Assembly (NCBI GenBank): GCA_016188915.1
Contig: JACPGU010000001.1
Location: 1-34,110 of the forward strand
Direction of reading: 5' to 3'
Source of the DNA: Candidatus Microgenomates bacterium
Lineage (GTDB): Bacteria; Patescibacteriota; JACPGU01
Length of the DNA: 34,110 nucleotides
A program made the translations under genes and the position numbers. Below are positions 1-8,800 of the stretch, piece after piece (positions within the stretch are counted from its first letter, which is position 1; the number at the start of each line of letters is the position of its first letter). The notes beneath the pieces are model-generated. The model saw only the letters and a program-made list of their open reading frames with translations, was not told the origin of the DNA and did not search any database.

Positions 1-1
1 T

Positions 2-994
2 GTTTCTGCTCAACTAGACACTTATTTGTACAATCTAACTAAAAATGTTAGAACCTACACTCAGTCTGTTGAAGCAGAAAGAGGCGATGAATTGATCTAT
101 CGTGTGACGATCAGAAATACCGGCAATACTACTTTGACCAATACTGGCTTCAAAGTAGAGGTTCCTGCCGGTCTAGAATTCGTTGACGGTTATTCTCGCT
201 TCTATTACGGAGATGGTTTTGAAAACATCGGTTTGTCAGCTAATATTGTGTCTGCCGGTGGAGTCGCTTTGATGGATATTCCTGCTCAACCTTATCGTTA
301 TGTCACTTACAAAGTAAAAGTGTCTAGCAACGCTAGCGCCGGCATCTATGCCACTTCCAATAAGTTTCAAGCAAATAACAGAGCAGTTAATATTTCTGAC
401 AATGGCGGCAGAGTGAATGTGAAAGTAGCGGGTCAGCCTAGCGTCACAAGGATTCTGTCTTTGTCGGCCAAGGCTTTCAATGGCACCAGTTATGCCAATA
501 GTATCTCCGTTAAACGCGGCGATGCTGTCAAATTCCGTGTTGATTTCAAAAACGACGGTTCACAAGATTTGTCCAATATCCGTATTACCAATAGTTTGCC
601 AGCCAACATGACCTATGTAGCCGGCTCTATGAAGGTAGTACTGGGTAGCGCGACTATCTCTACCTCTGATTCTGTTTTCAACGCTGGGATCAATCTTGGT
701 TCCTTGACTGTAGGCCAAAATGGCTATATGGAATTTTCCGCTAAGGTCAATAGTGACACAGCGGACAATGTCACACAATTGGTATATACCGCGACCGGTA
801 ACGCTGATAACACAGCGCAAATCTCTTCTCTGGTGACGATTAATCTTGCCAAAGACGGAGTTTTGCCAGATACCGGTACGCCTGGTAGCATTGCTTCTCT
901 GATCTTGCTGGCGATGTTCATTGCTATTGCTTCTTACATTTATTTTAAAGAAACCAATGGTCTGAACAAAGTCTTGAGCATAATCAAGAAATAA
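2..994 (+). CDS. Surface protein with DUF11-type repeats, partial at 5' end, C-terminal LPDTG sortase-like signal
   Basis: Frame is open to the window edge upstream of the TTG at 26. Two DUF11-like segments ('[40 protein letters not shown]'). C-terminus LPDTG + hydrophobic helix + positive residues. Confidence 0.8.
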   Translation, partial: VSAQLDTYLYNLTKNVRTYTQSVEAERGDELIYRVTIRNTGNTTLTNTGFKVEVPAGLEFVDGYSRFYYGDGFENIGLSANIVSAGGVALMDIPAQPYRYVTYKVKVSSNASAGIYATSNKFQANNRAVNISDNGGRVNVKVAGQPSVTRILSLSAKAFNGTSYANSISVKRGDAVKFRVDFKNDGSQDLSNIRITNSLPANMTYVAGSMKVVLGSATISTSDSVFNAGINLGSLTVGQNGYMEFSAKVNSDTADNVTQLVYTATGNADNTAQISSLVTINLAKDGVLPDTGTPGSIASLILLAMFIAIASYIYFKETNGLNKVLSIIKK

Positions 995-1031
995 CAGTCA
1001 AAACGCCTCTCTGCCTTAAAAAGCAGGAGCC

Positions 1032-1059
1032 AAAAAGCCCCGTAAAAACGGGGTTTTTT
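1032..1059 (+). terminator. Rho-independent terminator
   Basis: AAAAAGCCCCGT-aaaa-ACGGGGTTTTTT. Confidence 0.85.
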
Positions 1060-1095
1060 GGTGAAAAAAAATATGACCTATGTTATAATGGTTTT

Positions 1096-2196
1096 ATGGC
1101 TAAAGAACTTTTGACTTTGGATCAGCTCAAAATTGAAACGGACAAAAACATTGAAACCCTCAAAAATAGAGGGGTTTTTGAGCAGATTGAAAAATTAGAA
1201 AAAAAATCTAGAGAGCCTGATTTTTGGCAAGATTCTAAAACTGCCGGAAGTTTAATGCAAAAATTGGGAGATTTGCAGAAAGAAGTAAGGGAGTGGCAAG
1301 AATTACAAGAAAATATAAAATCAACCACCGCCTCTGGCGGGGTCCCGCCAACAGTAGATTCGAATAGGGGAGACGGGAGAAATCAAGAAAACAAGGAATT
1401 AAGATTACACGAATTGAATAAAATTTTTACCCAATTGGAGGCCAAGATGTATCTGGCAGGAAAATACGACACGGGCAATGCCGTTTTGTCAATCCACGCC
1501 GGAACGGGAGGGGTGGACGCAATGGATTGGGCTGAAATGCTACTTCGCATGTATTCGCGTTATGCCGAAAGGCAGGGTTGGCGGACAGAGGTTTTGCACT
1601 TATCAGCAGGGGAGGAGGCGGGCATCAAAAGTGCTTCGGTGGAAATCTTCGGGCGTTATGTTTATGGATTTTTGAAGCAAGAGCAGGGGACGCATCGGTT
1701 GGTGCGCAAATCTCCCTTTAATGCCAAAGGCTCTCGCGAGACCTCTTTCGCCTTGGTTGAAGTGACGCCGGTGGTTGAAGAAATGGGAGAGATTATCATT
1801 GATGAAAAAGATTTGAGAGTGGACACATTTCATGCTTCCGGCAAGGGTGGACAAAAAGTCAATGTGACGGATTCGGCAGTGAGGATTACTCATCTGCCGA
1901 CAGGAATAGTTGCCTCTTGCCAGTCAGAAAGATCGCAACATCAAAACAAAGAACACGCGATGAAGGTTTTGCGATCAAGGCTTATTTTGCTTGAAGAAAC
2001 CAAATCCGAAGCCGATCTGAAAAAAGAAAAAGGAGAATTGGGTCTAGCAACTTGGGGTTCGCAAATTCGTTCGTATGTATTGCAGCCCTATCAGATGGTC
2101 AAAGACCACCGCACGAATTTTGAAACTTCTGATGTGGAGGAGGTGTTAGATGGCGGGATAGAAGAATTCATTGACGAAAGCGTCAAAAAGGCCTAA
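1096..2196 (+). CDS. prfB: Peptide chain release factor 2
   Basis: GGQ motif ([25 protein letters not shown]) and RF2-type SPF tripeptide ([16 protein letters not shown]). Confidence 0.97.
   Translation: MAKELLTLDQLKIETDKNIETLKNRGVFEQIEKLEKKSREPDFWQDSKTAGSLMQKLGDLQKEVREWQELQENIKSTTASGGVPPTVDSNRGDGRNQENKELRLHELNKIFTQLEAKMYLAGKYDTGNAVLSIHAGTGGVDAMDWAEMLLRMYSRYAERQGWRTEVLHLSAGEEAGIKSASVEIFGRYVYGFLKQEQGTHRLVRKSPFNAKGSRETSFALVEVTPVVEEMGEIIIDEKDLRVDTFHASGKGGQKVNVTDSAVRITHLPTGIVASCQSERSQHQNKEHAMKVLRSRLILLEETKSEADLKKEKGELGLATWGSQIRSYVLQPYQMVKDHRTNFETSDVEEVLDGGIEEFIDESVKKA
1324..1378 (+). repeat. Dispersed palindromic repeat, copy A (inside prfB)
   Basis: ACCACCGCCTCTGGCGGGGTCCCGCC...GACGGGA; resembles the reverse complement of 3024-3078. 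Confidence 0.65.
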
Positions 2197-2313
2197 ACCG
2201 CTTGCTAAAACTTATCCACTTGCCATTTGGAGCTATTTACAATATGGTATTATGGTATGGGTAGAAAAAATCATTCCAGTAATTTGTCTTAATTCGAACA
2301 ATTCGCGCTTCCA

Positions 2314-2994
2314 ATGATTTCTATTGAAAAAGTTTCCAAAACTTATCCACCGAAAATTGTCGCGCTAGATGATGTGGACCTGACGATAGAGTCAGGCGAT
2401 TTTCTTTCTTTGGTTGGGCCTTCAGGGGCGGGTAAATCTACTTTGATCAAATTGTTAATCGCGCAAGAAAAACCTAGCCGTGGCCGGATTATGATTGGCG
2501 GCAAAGACATCACCAAATTGCGTGGCGGACAAGTACCTTTTTATCGCCGCAAAATAGGCGTTGTCTGGCAAGACTTCAAATTGCTCAACAACAAAACAGT
2601 TTTTGAAAATGTGGCCTACGCCTTGGAGGTGGTGGAAAAATCAGTGGCAGAAATTATGGCCAAAGTGCCGCAGATTTTGCGTCTAGTAGGCCTGGAAGGC
2701 AAAGAACACCGTTTTCCTCACGAATTGTCCGGCGGAGAGATTCAGAGAACAGCTATTGCTCGCGCCTTAGTCCATGAGCCATACCTTTTGATAGCCGATG
2801 AACCGACCGGCAATCTCGATCCAGTTAATACCGAGGAAGTTATTCAGCTTTTGCAAAAAATAAACAAAATGGGCACAACCGTGCTTTTGGCTACTCATAA
2901 TAAAGACGTAGTGGATAATTTGAAAAAAAGAGTGGTGGTTTTGGAGAACGGACGTGTCGTTTCCGATAGAAAAATAGGACGCTATTCGCTTTGA
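2314..2994 (+). CDS. ftsE: Cell division ATP-binding protein FtsE
   Basis: Walker A GPSGAGKST, ABC signature LSGGEIQR, Walker B LLIADEPTGNLD; followed by ftsX. Confidence 0.96.
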   Translation: MISIEKVSKTYPPKIVALDDVDLTIESGDFLSLVGPSGAGKSTLIKLLIAQEKPSRGRIMIGGKDITKLRGGQVPFYRRKIGVVWQDFKLLNNKTVFENVAYALEVVEKSVAEIMAKVPQILRLVGLEGKEHRFPHELSGGEIQRTAIARALVHEPYLLIADEPTGNLDPVNTEEVIQLLQKINKMGTTVLLATHNKDVVDNLKKRVVVLENGRVVSDRKIGRYSL

Positions 2995-3023
2995 AAATCC
3001 CTTTGTCCTTAAATTCTAAATCT

Positions 3024-3078
3024 TCCCGCCACCTATTTTTTACTAAATAGTAGGCGGGACCCCGTCGAAGGCGGTGGT
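3024..3078 (-). repeat. Dispersed palindromic repeat, copy B (ftsE-ftsX gap)
   Basis: Minus strand ACCACCGCCTTCGACGGGGTCCCGCCTACTATTTAGTAAAAAATAGGTGGCGGGA; 55 nt like copy A, 23/26 identity over the first 26 nt. Confidence 0.65.
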
Positions 3079-3091
3079 AAATCCTGAGGGT

Positions 3092-3997
3092 ATGCTTTCT
3101 TACAGAATCTTCAAAAATGCTATCATCGGACTCTGGCGCAACAAATGGCTCACTGTCGCCACAGTTATTGTGATGACCTTGGCTTTGTTCACGGTGGGAC
3201 TTTTTATCATCATTAATATTTTAGTCAATTCCACGGTGGATACGGTCAAATCACGCATTGACCTGGAGGTCTATTTCAAAAAAGAGGTAACAGCCGATAC
3301 TATCATGGCAGCGCAGGATGATTTGAAAAAATTGTCAGTAGTCAAAAATACTCGCTACATTTCGCCGGAAGAAGCGCTCAATATTTTTCGTGAACAGAAC
3401 AAAAATGATCCGGGGTTACTTTCCGCTATTTCCGAAGAAGAAAACCCACTTCCCGCCAGTCTAAAAATTGATCTTTATCGGGCCGAAGACCTGGACCAAT
3501 TGAGTAAATTGTTCCACGAAGGAAAATATGATGAGATTACCGATAGCACGAGCTATGAAAACAATAAATTAATTGTTCAAAAATTAATCAATATCGGCAA
3601 TTACGTCAAAAAAGGGGGAGTGGCGCTGTCTCTGATATTCCTTTTAACGACCCTTATCGTGGTTTTCAATACCATCAGAATCAATCTTTACACCAGGAAA
3701 GAGGAAATAGAGATTATGCGCCTGGTGGGAGCGACTAATTGGTATATCCGCTGGCCTTTTATTTTGGAAGGTTCTTTTTATGGGCTGATTTCTGTCCTGC
3801 TTTCTTCGCTGGTTCTTTTTGTGGGTTTGAAATTGACTGCACCCTATTTAGAATCTTACTTGCAGGAATTTAGCGCCAATTTTTTCAACTACATTACTCT
3901 TTATAGCCTACAGATAATTGGTTTGCAGATTGTTATCAGTATCGCTATCGGCATTATCAGCTCAACTCTAGCAATCAGGAGATATTTGAAAGTATAG
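3092..3997 (+). CDS. ftsX: Cell division protein FtsX
   Basis: FtsX-like topology and sequence (IMRLVGATNWYIRWPFILEGSFYG). The ORF extends to GTG 3074, but that start lies in the repeat; ATG 3092 preferred. Confidence 0.93.
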   Translation: MLSYRIFKNAIIGLWRNKWLTVATVIVMTLALFTVGLFIIINILVNSTVDTVKSRIDLEVYFKKEVTADTIMAAQDDLKKLSVVKNTRYISPEEALNIFREQNKNDPGLLSAISEEENPLPASLKIDLYRAEDLDQLSKLFHEGKYDEITDSTSYENNKLIVQKLINIGNYVKKGGVALSLIFLLTTLIVVFNTIRINLYTRKEEIEIMRLVGATNWYIRWPFILEGSFYGLISVLLSSLVLFVGLKLTAPYLESYLQEFSANFFNYITLYSLQIIGLQIVISIAIGIISSTLAIRRYLKV

Positions 3998-4122
3998 AAA
4001 TAGGCGATAATCATTATCATTCTGTGAAAAAGTGAACTATTGATGGGCTGTGGATAACTATAAAACCTATATTAGACAATACGCTAGAAAAATGAAAAAA
4101 AGCTATTTTGGCGAAATTTGAC

Positions 4123-4145
4123 AAAGGGGGCGAGGAGCCCTTTTT
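4123..4145 (+). terminator. Putative terminator after ftsX
   Basis: AAAGGGggcgaggagCCCTTTTT. Confidence 0.55.
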
Positions 4146-4249
4146 GCGTATAGGTAAAAAATAGCTATTTTTAGCCCCAAAGACGATGTTTTTGTCAAAC
4201 TACCTGTCTAGATAAAAATACGCAAAAGATAGTTATTTAAGCTAAAACA

Positions 4250-4278
4250 TTGACTTTTTGCTTTTTTTGTGATATATT
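4250..4278 (+). promoter_or_regulatory. Sigma70-type promoter upstream of M23 peptidase gene
   Basis: TTGACT (4250-4255), 17-bp spacer, TATATT (4273-4278). Confidence 0.8.
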
Positions 4279-4292
4279 TAGGTGGTTTGCTA

Positions 4293-4385
4293 ATGAAGAA
4301 ATACGAGCAAACGAAAGAAGGAGGGTTCTTTCGTCCAGGCAAGCCACTTTACAAAAAAAGTAACCCGCTTCTTAATGAAAGCTAA
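4293..4385 (+). CDS. Candidate 30-codon leader peptide/uORF overlapping the M23 start
   Basis: ATG...TAA encodes MKKYEQTKEGGFFRPGKPLYKKSNPLLNES; stop lies 8-10 nt inside the next ORF; AGGTGG precedes the ATG. Confidence 0.4.
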   Translation: MKKYEQTKEGGFFRPGKPLYKKSNPLLNES

Positions 4386-5646
4386 AAACACAAACAAATT
4401 AATGCTAATGGAAAAAGCCAAGATCTTTCTGGGGATTGCCCTGATGGTTTTGGTTCTTTTTAGTTCTAGCGGGGGAGTACTGGCTGGCGAGCTAGATGAT
4501 CAAATCATAGCCAAGAAAAAGCAAGCCGATCAGGTTAACCAACAAATCAAAAACCTGCAAAATTCTTTGGCCCAAAAACAAAAAGAGATCAAATCTTTGG
4601 GTGATCAATTGAATGTTATTGACTCCCGCATTGAGCTGATTCAATTACAATTGCAGGCCAATCAGAGAGATATAGAGCAGACCTCAGCCGATATTGCTCG
4701 TACTGAAAATGAAATCAAAGACAAAGAGGAAGAGATTGCCCGTCAGAAAGAGACTATGGAAAGGGTTATCCGTAAAATCTATATGGATAAAGGCGTTAAC
4801 GCTGTCTCTATCATAGTAGAGTCGCAGAGCTTTTCAGAGCTGGTAGAAAAAACAGAGTATCTGGCTCGTATTCGCGCCAAGCTGAAAGATACGGTTGATC
4901 GCTTGAAGGTTTTGAAGGCCGAGTTGGAAACCAAAAAAGAACAGTTGGACGAAAAAATGAAAGGTTTGGAAACTTTGCGCCACGACAATCAATTAGAAGA
5001 GAGCGCTCTAGAAGACCAAAAATATACCAAGGCCAAGATAGTAGAGATGACGCGTGGTCAGGAATCAGAATTCAAATCTCGTTTGAGCGCTGCTCAGGCG
5101 GAAGAGGCCGCGGCCAATAGAGAAATAGTTCGTCTGGTCCAAGAGCAAGCTCGTCGTAACCGTGCTTCAGGCGTAGAGGGTCGTCCTGGTCGCGATCAGG
5201 TAGTCAATACAGGCGGTTTTGGTTACCCTTTGGCTGGGCCTAATCGCATCTCTATTACGGGTGGTGACTTTATGGACGCGTCTTACGGTCTAGGTTTTCC
5301 CCATACTGGTATTGACTTGGCTGCTTCTCAAGGCACGACTATCTATGCGGCCGGTTCTGGTGCGGTAATCGTGGCTCACGATAGTGGTAACGCTGGCTTG
5401 TCCTATATCGCTATTGATCACGGTAATGGCTTGATTACCAAATATCTGCACGTTTCGGCTATCTTTGTCCAAGCTGGAGACATAGTCAATATCGGGGATC
5501 CGATAGGTCAATCTGGCGGTTCTCCTGGTACTCGCGGAGCTGGTATTTTTACTACCGGGGCTCACTTGCACTTTGAGATTAATGACTATCAGGGTCGTGC
5601 TGTTAACCCACACAATTACCTGTCTTTCTTGCCACCATTATTTTAG
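4375..5646 (+). CDS. Coiled-coil murein hydrolase activator / M23 (LytM) peptidase, EnvC-like
   Basis: Signal peptide, long coiled coil, M23 motifs HTGIDLAAS... and HLHFEI; downstream of ftsEX. Confidence 0.92.
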   Translation: MKAKNTNKLMLMEKAKIFLGIALMVLVLFSSSGGVLAGELDDQIIAKKKQADQVNQQIKNLQNSLAQKQKEIKSLGDQLNVIDSRIELIQLQLQANQRDIEQTSADIARTENEIKDKEEEIARQKETMERVIRKIYMDKGVNAVSIIVESQSFSELVEKTEYLARIRAKLKDTVDRLKVLKAELETKKEQLDEKMKGLETLRHDNQLEESALEDQKYTKAKIVEMTRGQESEFKSRLSAAQAEEAAANREIVRLVQEQARRNRASGVEGRPGRDQVVNTGGFGYPLAGPNRISITGGDFMDASYGLGFPHTGIDLAASQGTTIYAAGSGAVIVAHDSGNAGLSYIAIDHGNGLITKYLHVSAIFVQAGDIVNIGDPIGQSGGSPGTRGAGIFTTGAHLHFEINDYQGRAVNPHNYLSFLPPLF

Positions 5647-5676
5647 AGGCACGAATTACACTAATAGAAAAACTTA

Positions 5677-5710
5677 AAATATCGGTCTGAATACTCGGAC
5701 CGATATTTTT
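5677..5710 (+). terminator. Rho-independent terminator
   Basis: AAATATCGGTC-tgaatactcg-GACCGATATTTTT. Confidence 0.85.
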
Positions 5711-5759
5711 ATGCAGAAATAGGGCATCTGGATATCTGTGACCATAAATAAGAGTCGGC

Positions 5760-5802
5760 TTCCTGCTACTTGCGAAGGTGTCACCTTCGCAAGTAGCGGG
5801 AA
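5760..5802. repeat. 43-nt near-perfect palindrome
   Basis: TTCCTGCTACTTGCGAAGGTG T CACCTTCGCAAGTAGCGGGAA; 21-nt arms with a single G/T wobble. Confidence 0.85.
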
Positions 5803-5837
5803 ATAAGTGCTTCCATATCTTTTAGGCTTTCGCTACA

Positions 5838-7070
5838 ATGAGAAAGCGTATGGCAAAAATAGATGAAGAGAAAAAACCAAAAAGTTTTCTACTAGAGAAA
5901 AGACCAAAAGGTCTGTTGCTTTTTGTGTTGGGTTTTTTTATATTTTCTTTGGGCTATTGGACGCATTTCGGTATTTCTTTGGCTATTCAAAAAAGTCTAG
6001 TAAACGCTCCAACTCCCGAGCGCTTCAAAGATATCGATTTTTCTTCTTTTTGGGACGCTTTGGAGAAAGTGCAAATGTCCTATGTCGGCGAGATTGATTA
6101 TAAAAAATTAGTGGAAGGAGCTATCGGTGGCATGGTGGGGAGTCTGGGAGACCCTTTTTCCGCCTATATCGGGCTGGAAGATGTAAATGCTTTCAATAAT
6201 GAACTCAATGGAACATTTGAAGGGATAGGAGCCGAGATTGGCTTAAAAGAAGGGCAATTAGCCATCATAGCGCCTCTGGAAGGCTCTCCGGCGGAAAGAG
6301 CGGGGATAAAGACGGGCGATATTGTCCAGGCTATTGACGATTACCCGGCGCAATATTTGTCTATTGATAAGGCAGTAGAAATGATTAGGGGGGAGAGGGG
6401 GACAAAGGTTAGGCTCACTATTTCGCGCGCTAGTGAGATATTGGAAATTAGCGTTTGGAGAGAAACAATTAATGTCAAAAGCTTGACCTACAAGAATCAG
6501 GGCAATGGTATCGGCTATGTCAAAATCACTCGTTTTGATGAAAAAACAGCCAATCTTTTGACGGCATCCGTTGACAAAATCAGAGAGGATAATATCGGCG
6601 GGCTAATAATTGATTTGCGCAATAATCCTGGTGGCTATTTGACGACAGCCGTAGAGGCAGCTTCGCAATTCATTAGAGATGGGGTGATAGTGACAGAAGA
6701 ATCCAAGACGGGGGAGAAGCAGGAGCTGAAAGCTTCTGGTCGCGGACTTTTGCTAGAGATGCCAATAGTTGTCTTGGTTAATGAGGGGAGCGCTTCGGCT
6801 TCGGAAATAGTGGCAGGAGCGATCAAAGACCACAAGCGAGGGATAATAATAGGTACCCAGACTTTTGGAAAGGGGACGGTACAGGAATTAAGGCCTTTGC
6901 TCTATGGGGGCGCTTTAAAAATAACAGTAGCCAAATGGTTGACGCCCAATGGGCTGGTGATAGACGGGAATGGACTTTCTCCTGATATTGAGGTAAAATG
7001 GGACGGGACTGGCGAAGATGCCCAGTTAAAAAAGGCGGCAGAAGAGATTGATAAGAAAATAAGAAATTAA
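5838..7070 (+). CDS. C-terminal processing peptidase, S41 family with PDZ domain
   Basis: GDPFSAYI, PDZ 'AERAGIKTGDIVQAID', catalytic 'NEGSASASEIVAGAIKDH'. Confidence 0.94.
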   Translation: MRKRMAKIDEEKKPKSFLLEKRPKGLLLFVLGFFIFSLGYWTHFGISLAIQKSLVNAPTPERFKDIDFSSFWDALEKVQMSYVGEIDYKKLVEGAIGGMVGSLGDPFSAYIGLEDVNAFNNELNGTFEGIGAEIGLKEGQLAIIAPLEGSPAERAGIKTGDIVQAIDDYPAQYLSIDKAVEMIRGERGTKVRLTISRASEILEISVWRETINVKSLTYKNQGNGIGYVKITRFDEKTANLLTASVDKIREDNIGGLIIDLRNNPGGYLTTAVEAASQFIRDGVIVTEESKTGEKQELKASGRGLLLEMPIVVLVNEGSASASEIVAGAIKDHKRGIIIGTQTFGKGTVQELRPLLYGGALKITVAKWLTPNGLVIDGNGLSPDIEVKWDGTGEDAQLKKAAEEIDKKIRN

Positions 7071-7160
7071 AAAAATAAGAAAATAAATGGATGCTTTTTG
7101 CTCAAGTATCCTTTACTTTTTTACTTTTTTACTTTTTTAATTTTTTAATTTTTTAATCCT

Positions 7161-7688
7161 ATGGAAATTGTCTTACTAAAAACTATCAAAACGCTAGGGC
7201 GCTCAGGCGAAGTAAAAGAAGTAAAGAAAGGTTATGCCTTAAATTTTTTGATTCCTTACGGCTGGGCGTTGCCAGCAACGAAAGGGTTTGTCAAGGAAGC
7301 GCAAAATCGTACTAAAAAAATAATCAAAGAAACGGCGGGATTGGATGTGGAGGCCTTAAAGACTATTTTTGCGGCTATCTCCGGCGTCAAATTGACGATT
7401 ATCGCCAAGGCCAAAAATGGCAAATTGTTCGGTTCAATAAAAAAATCCGACATTGCCGAAGCTATTGCCGACAAAACCCGAGAAAATATTGACGAAAAAT
7501 TGATTGTTCTGGAAGAGCCGATCAAAAAAACAGGCGATTACGAAATAACGCTAGCAATGCAGGATTTGTCTGCCCATGTTTTGCTAACGGTTAAAGAAGA
7601 AGAATCCGTCAAAAAACCAGTTAAAAAAGTATTGAAGAAAACGCCGATGAAGAAAACACAGGCAAAGGCGAAGAAATCAAAAAAATAA
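7161..7688 (+). CDS. rplI: 50S ribosomal protein L9 with Lys-rich tail
   Basis: MEIVLLKTIKTLGRSGEVKEVKKGYALNFLIPYGWALPAT. Confidence 0.95.
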   Translation: MEIVLLKTIKTLGRSGEVKEVKKGYALNFLIPYGWALPATKGFVKEAQNRTKKIIKETAGLDVEALKTIFAAISGVKLTIIAKAKNGKLFGSIKKSDIAEAIADKTRENIDEKLIVLEEPIKKTGDYEITLAMQDLSAHVLLTVKEEESVKKPVKKVLKKTPMKKTQAKAKKSKK

Positions 7689-7752
7689 AAAATTAAGAAA
7701 TTATTGGGACTAATTCGGATAGAAATTCGGATTTTCCAACGAGGGAGGAACC

Positions 7753-8055
7753 ATGTTTGACAAAATAAAGGACCTTTATCATTTAAAAAAACAAGCTTCT
7801 GCTTTGCAGAAAGAGCTGTCTGAAACTATTATCGAAGTGACCTCTCCGGATGATTTGATAAAAGTAGAAATGTCTTGTGACCAAAAAGTGAAATCTATTC
7901 ATATTGACGCTAGTTATCTGGATCCTTCTCGCCAAGAAAATTTGGAGTTGCAATTAAAAAATGTTTTGGCTTCGGCGCTTTCTCAGTCCCAGCAAGTAGC
8001 AGCGAATAAAATGAAAGAAATGGGAGGGCTGGAAGGACTAATGGGGGGAATGTAA
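7753..8055 (+). CDS. YbaB/EbfC family nucleoid-associated protein
   Basis: Size and pattern 'VTSPDDLIKVEMSCDQKVKSIHID'; C-terminal 'KMKEMGGLEGLMGGM'. Confidence 0.88.
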   Translation: MFDKIKDLYHLKKQASALQKELSETIIEVTSPDDLIKVEMSCDQKVKSIHIDASYLDPSRQENLELQLKNVLASALSQSQQVAANKMKEMGGLEGLMGGM

Positions 8056-8060
8056 TAATC

Positions 8061-8081
8061 GCAAATTGCAGATTTCAGATT
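8061..8081 (+). repeat. Heptanucleotide repeat (GCAAATT GCAGATT TCAGATT)
   Basis: Three 7-mers; shares ATTGCAGATTTCAGAT with 8192-8206. Confidence 0.7.
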
Positions 8082-8114
8082 GAAAAATTATAAATCTACA
8101 AGCATAAATATATA

Positions 8115-8639
8115 ATGAAGCTGATCGTTGGCCTCGGCAATCCGGGCAAAGAATATGAAAAAACCCGCCATAATGCGGGATTTATTGCAATTGCAGATTT
8201 CAGATCGCAGATCGCAGATTGCGAGGAGTTTTCTTTTGAAGGTAAATTTAACGCAGAGATAGCGCAGGGGATCTTTGATGGCGAAAAAATCATATTGGCA
8301 AAACCCATGACTTTTATGAATAATTCCGGCGAGGCGGTGAAAAAAATTGCTGATTTTTATAAGATTGCGCCGGAGGATATCACCGTTATCCATGATGATT
8401 TGGACATTCCTTTTGGCGAAGTAAGGGTGAAAAATGATGGCTCTTCCGCTGGGCACAATGGCGTGCAGTCTATTATTGACAATTTGGGCACAGAGGTCTT
8501 CCGGCGCGTCAGAATAGGCATAGGAAGGCCAATGGGAGACATTCCTGCCGATAAATATGTCTTGCAATCCTTCAGTGAGGAAGAACAGGCCAAACTGCCG
8601 GAGATATTAGAAAAAATTGGGAAGATAATCAGTAATTAG
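8115..8639 (+). CDS. pth: Peptidyl-tRNA hydrolase
   Basis: MKLIVGLGNPGKEYEKTRHNAGF; FMNNSGEAV; HDDLDIPFG. Confidence 0.96.
   Translation: MKLIVGLGNPGKEYEKTRHNAGFIAIADFRSQIADCEEFSFEGKFNAEIAQGIFDGEKIILAKPMTFMNNSGEAVKKIADFYKIAPEDITVIHDDLDIPFGEVRVKNDGSSAGHNGVQSIIDNLGTEVFRRVRIGIGRPMGDIPADKYVLQSFSEEEQAKLPEILEKIGKIISN
8194..8221 (+). repeat. In-frame heptanucleotide repeat inside pth
   Basis: GCAGATT TCAGATC GCAGATC GCAGATT. Confidence 0.75.
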
Positions 8640-8762
8640 CATTACGAATATCATATTTTCGTAAAAAGGAATAGCCGCACAAAGATGATGTGCGGTAAAA
8701 GCAGTGCCAATCCCAAATCTATTCATAATAATTAGCTCAAATTGGATTAATTCGCGACAAAC

Positions 8763-8800
8763 AAAAAGCCCTCTGGCTGATAAGATCTGCCAAAGGGCTA
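8763..8800 (-). terminator. Rho-independent terminator of minus-strand ncRNA
   Basis: Minus: AGCCCT-TT-GGC...GCC-AG-AGGGCT followed by TTTTTGTTTG. Confidence 0.85.

Noticed and set aside
1096-1200. Programmed +1 frameshift in prfB
   Set aside because: The ORF is continuous from ATG 1096 with no in-frame CUU-UGA site.
1096-2994. UGA recoding (Gracilibacteria/Absconditabacteria-type code)
   Set aside because: RF2 with an SPF motif is present, and genes such as ftsE end at UGA in plausible places.
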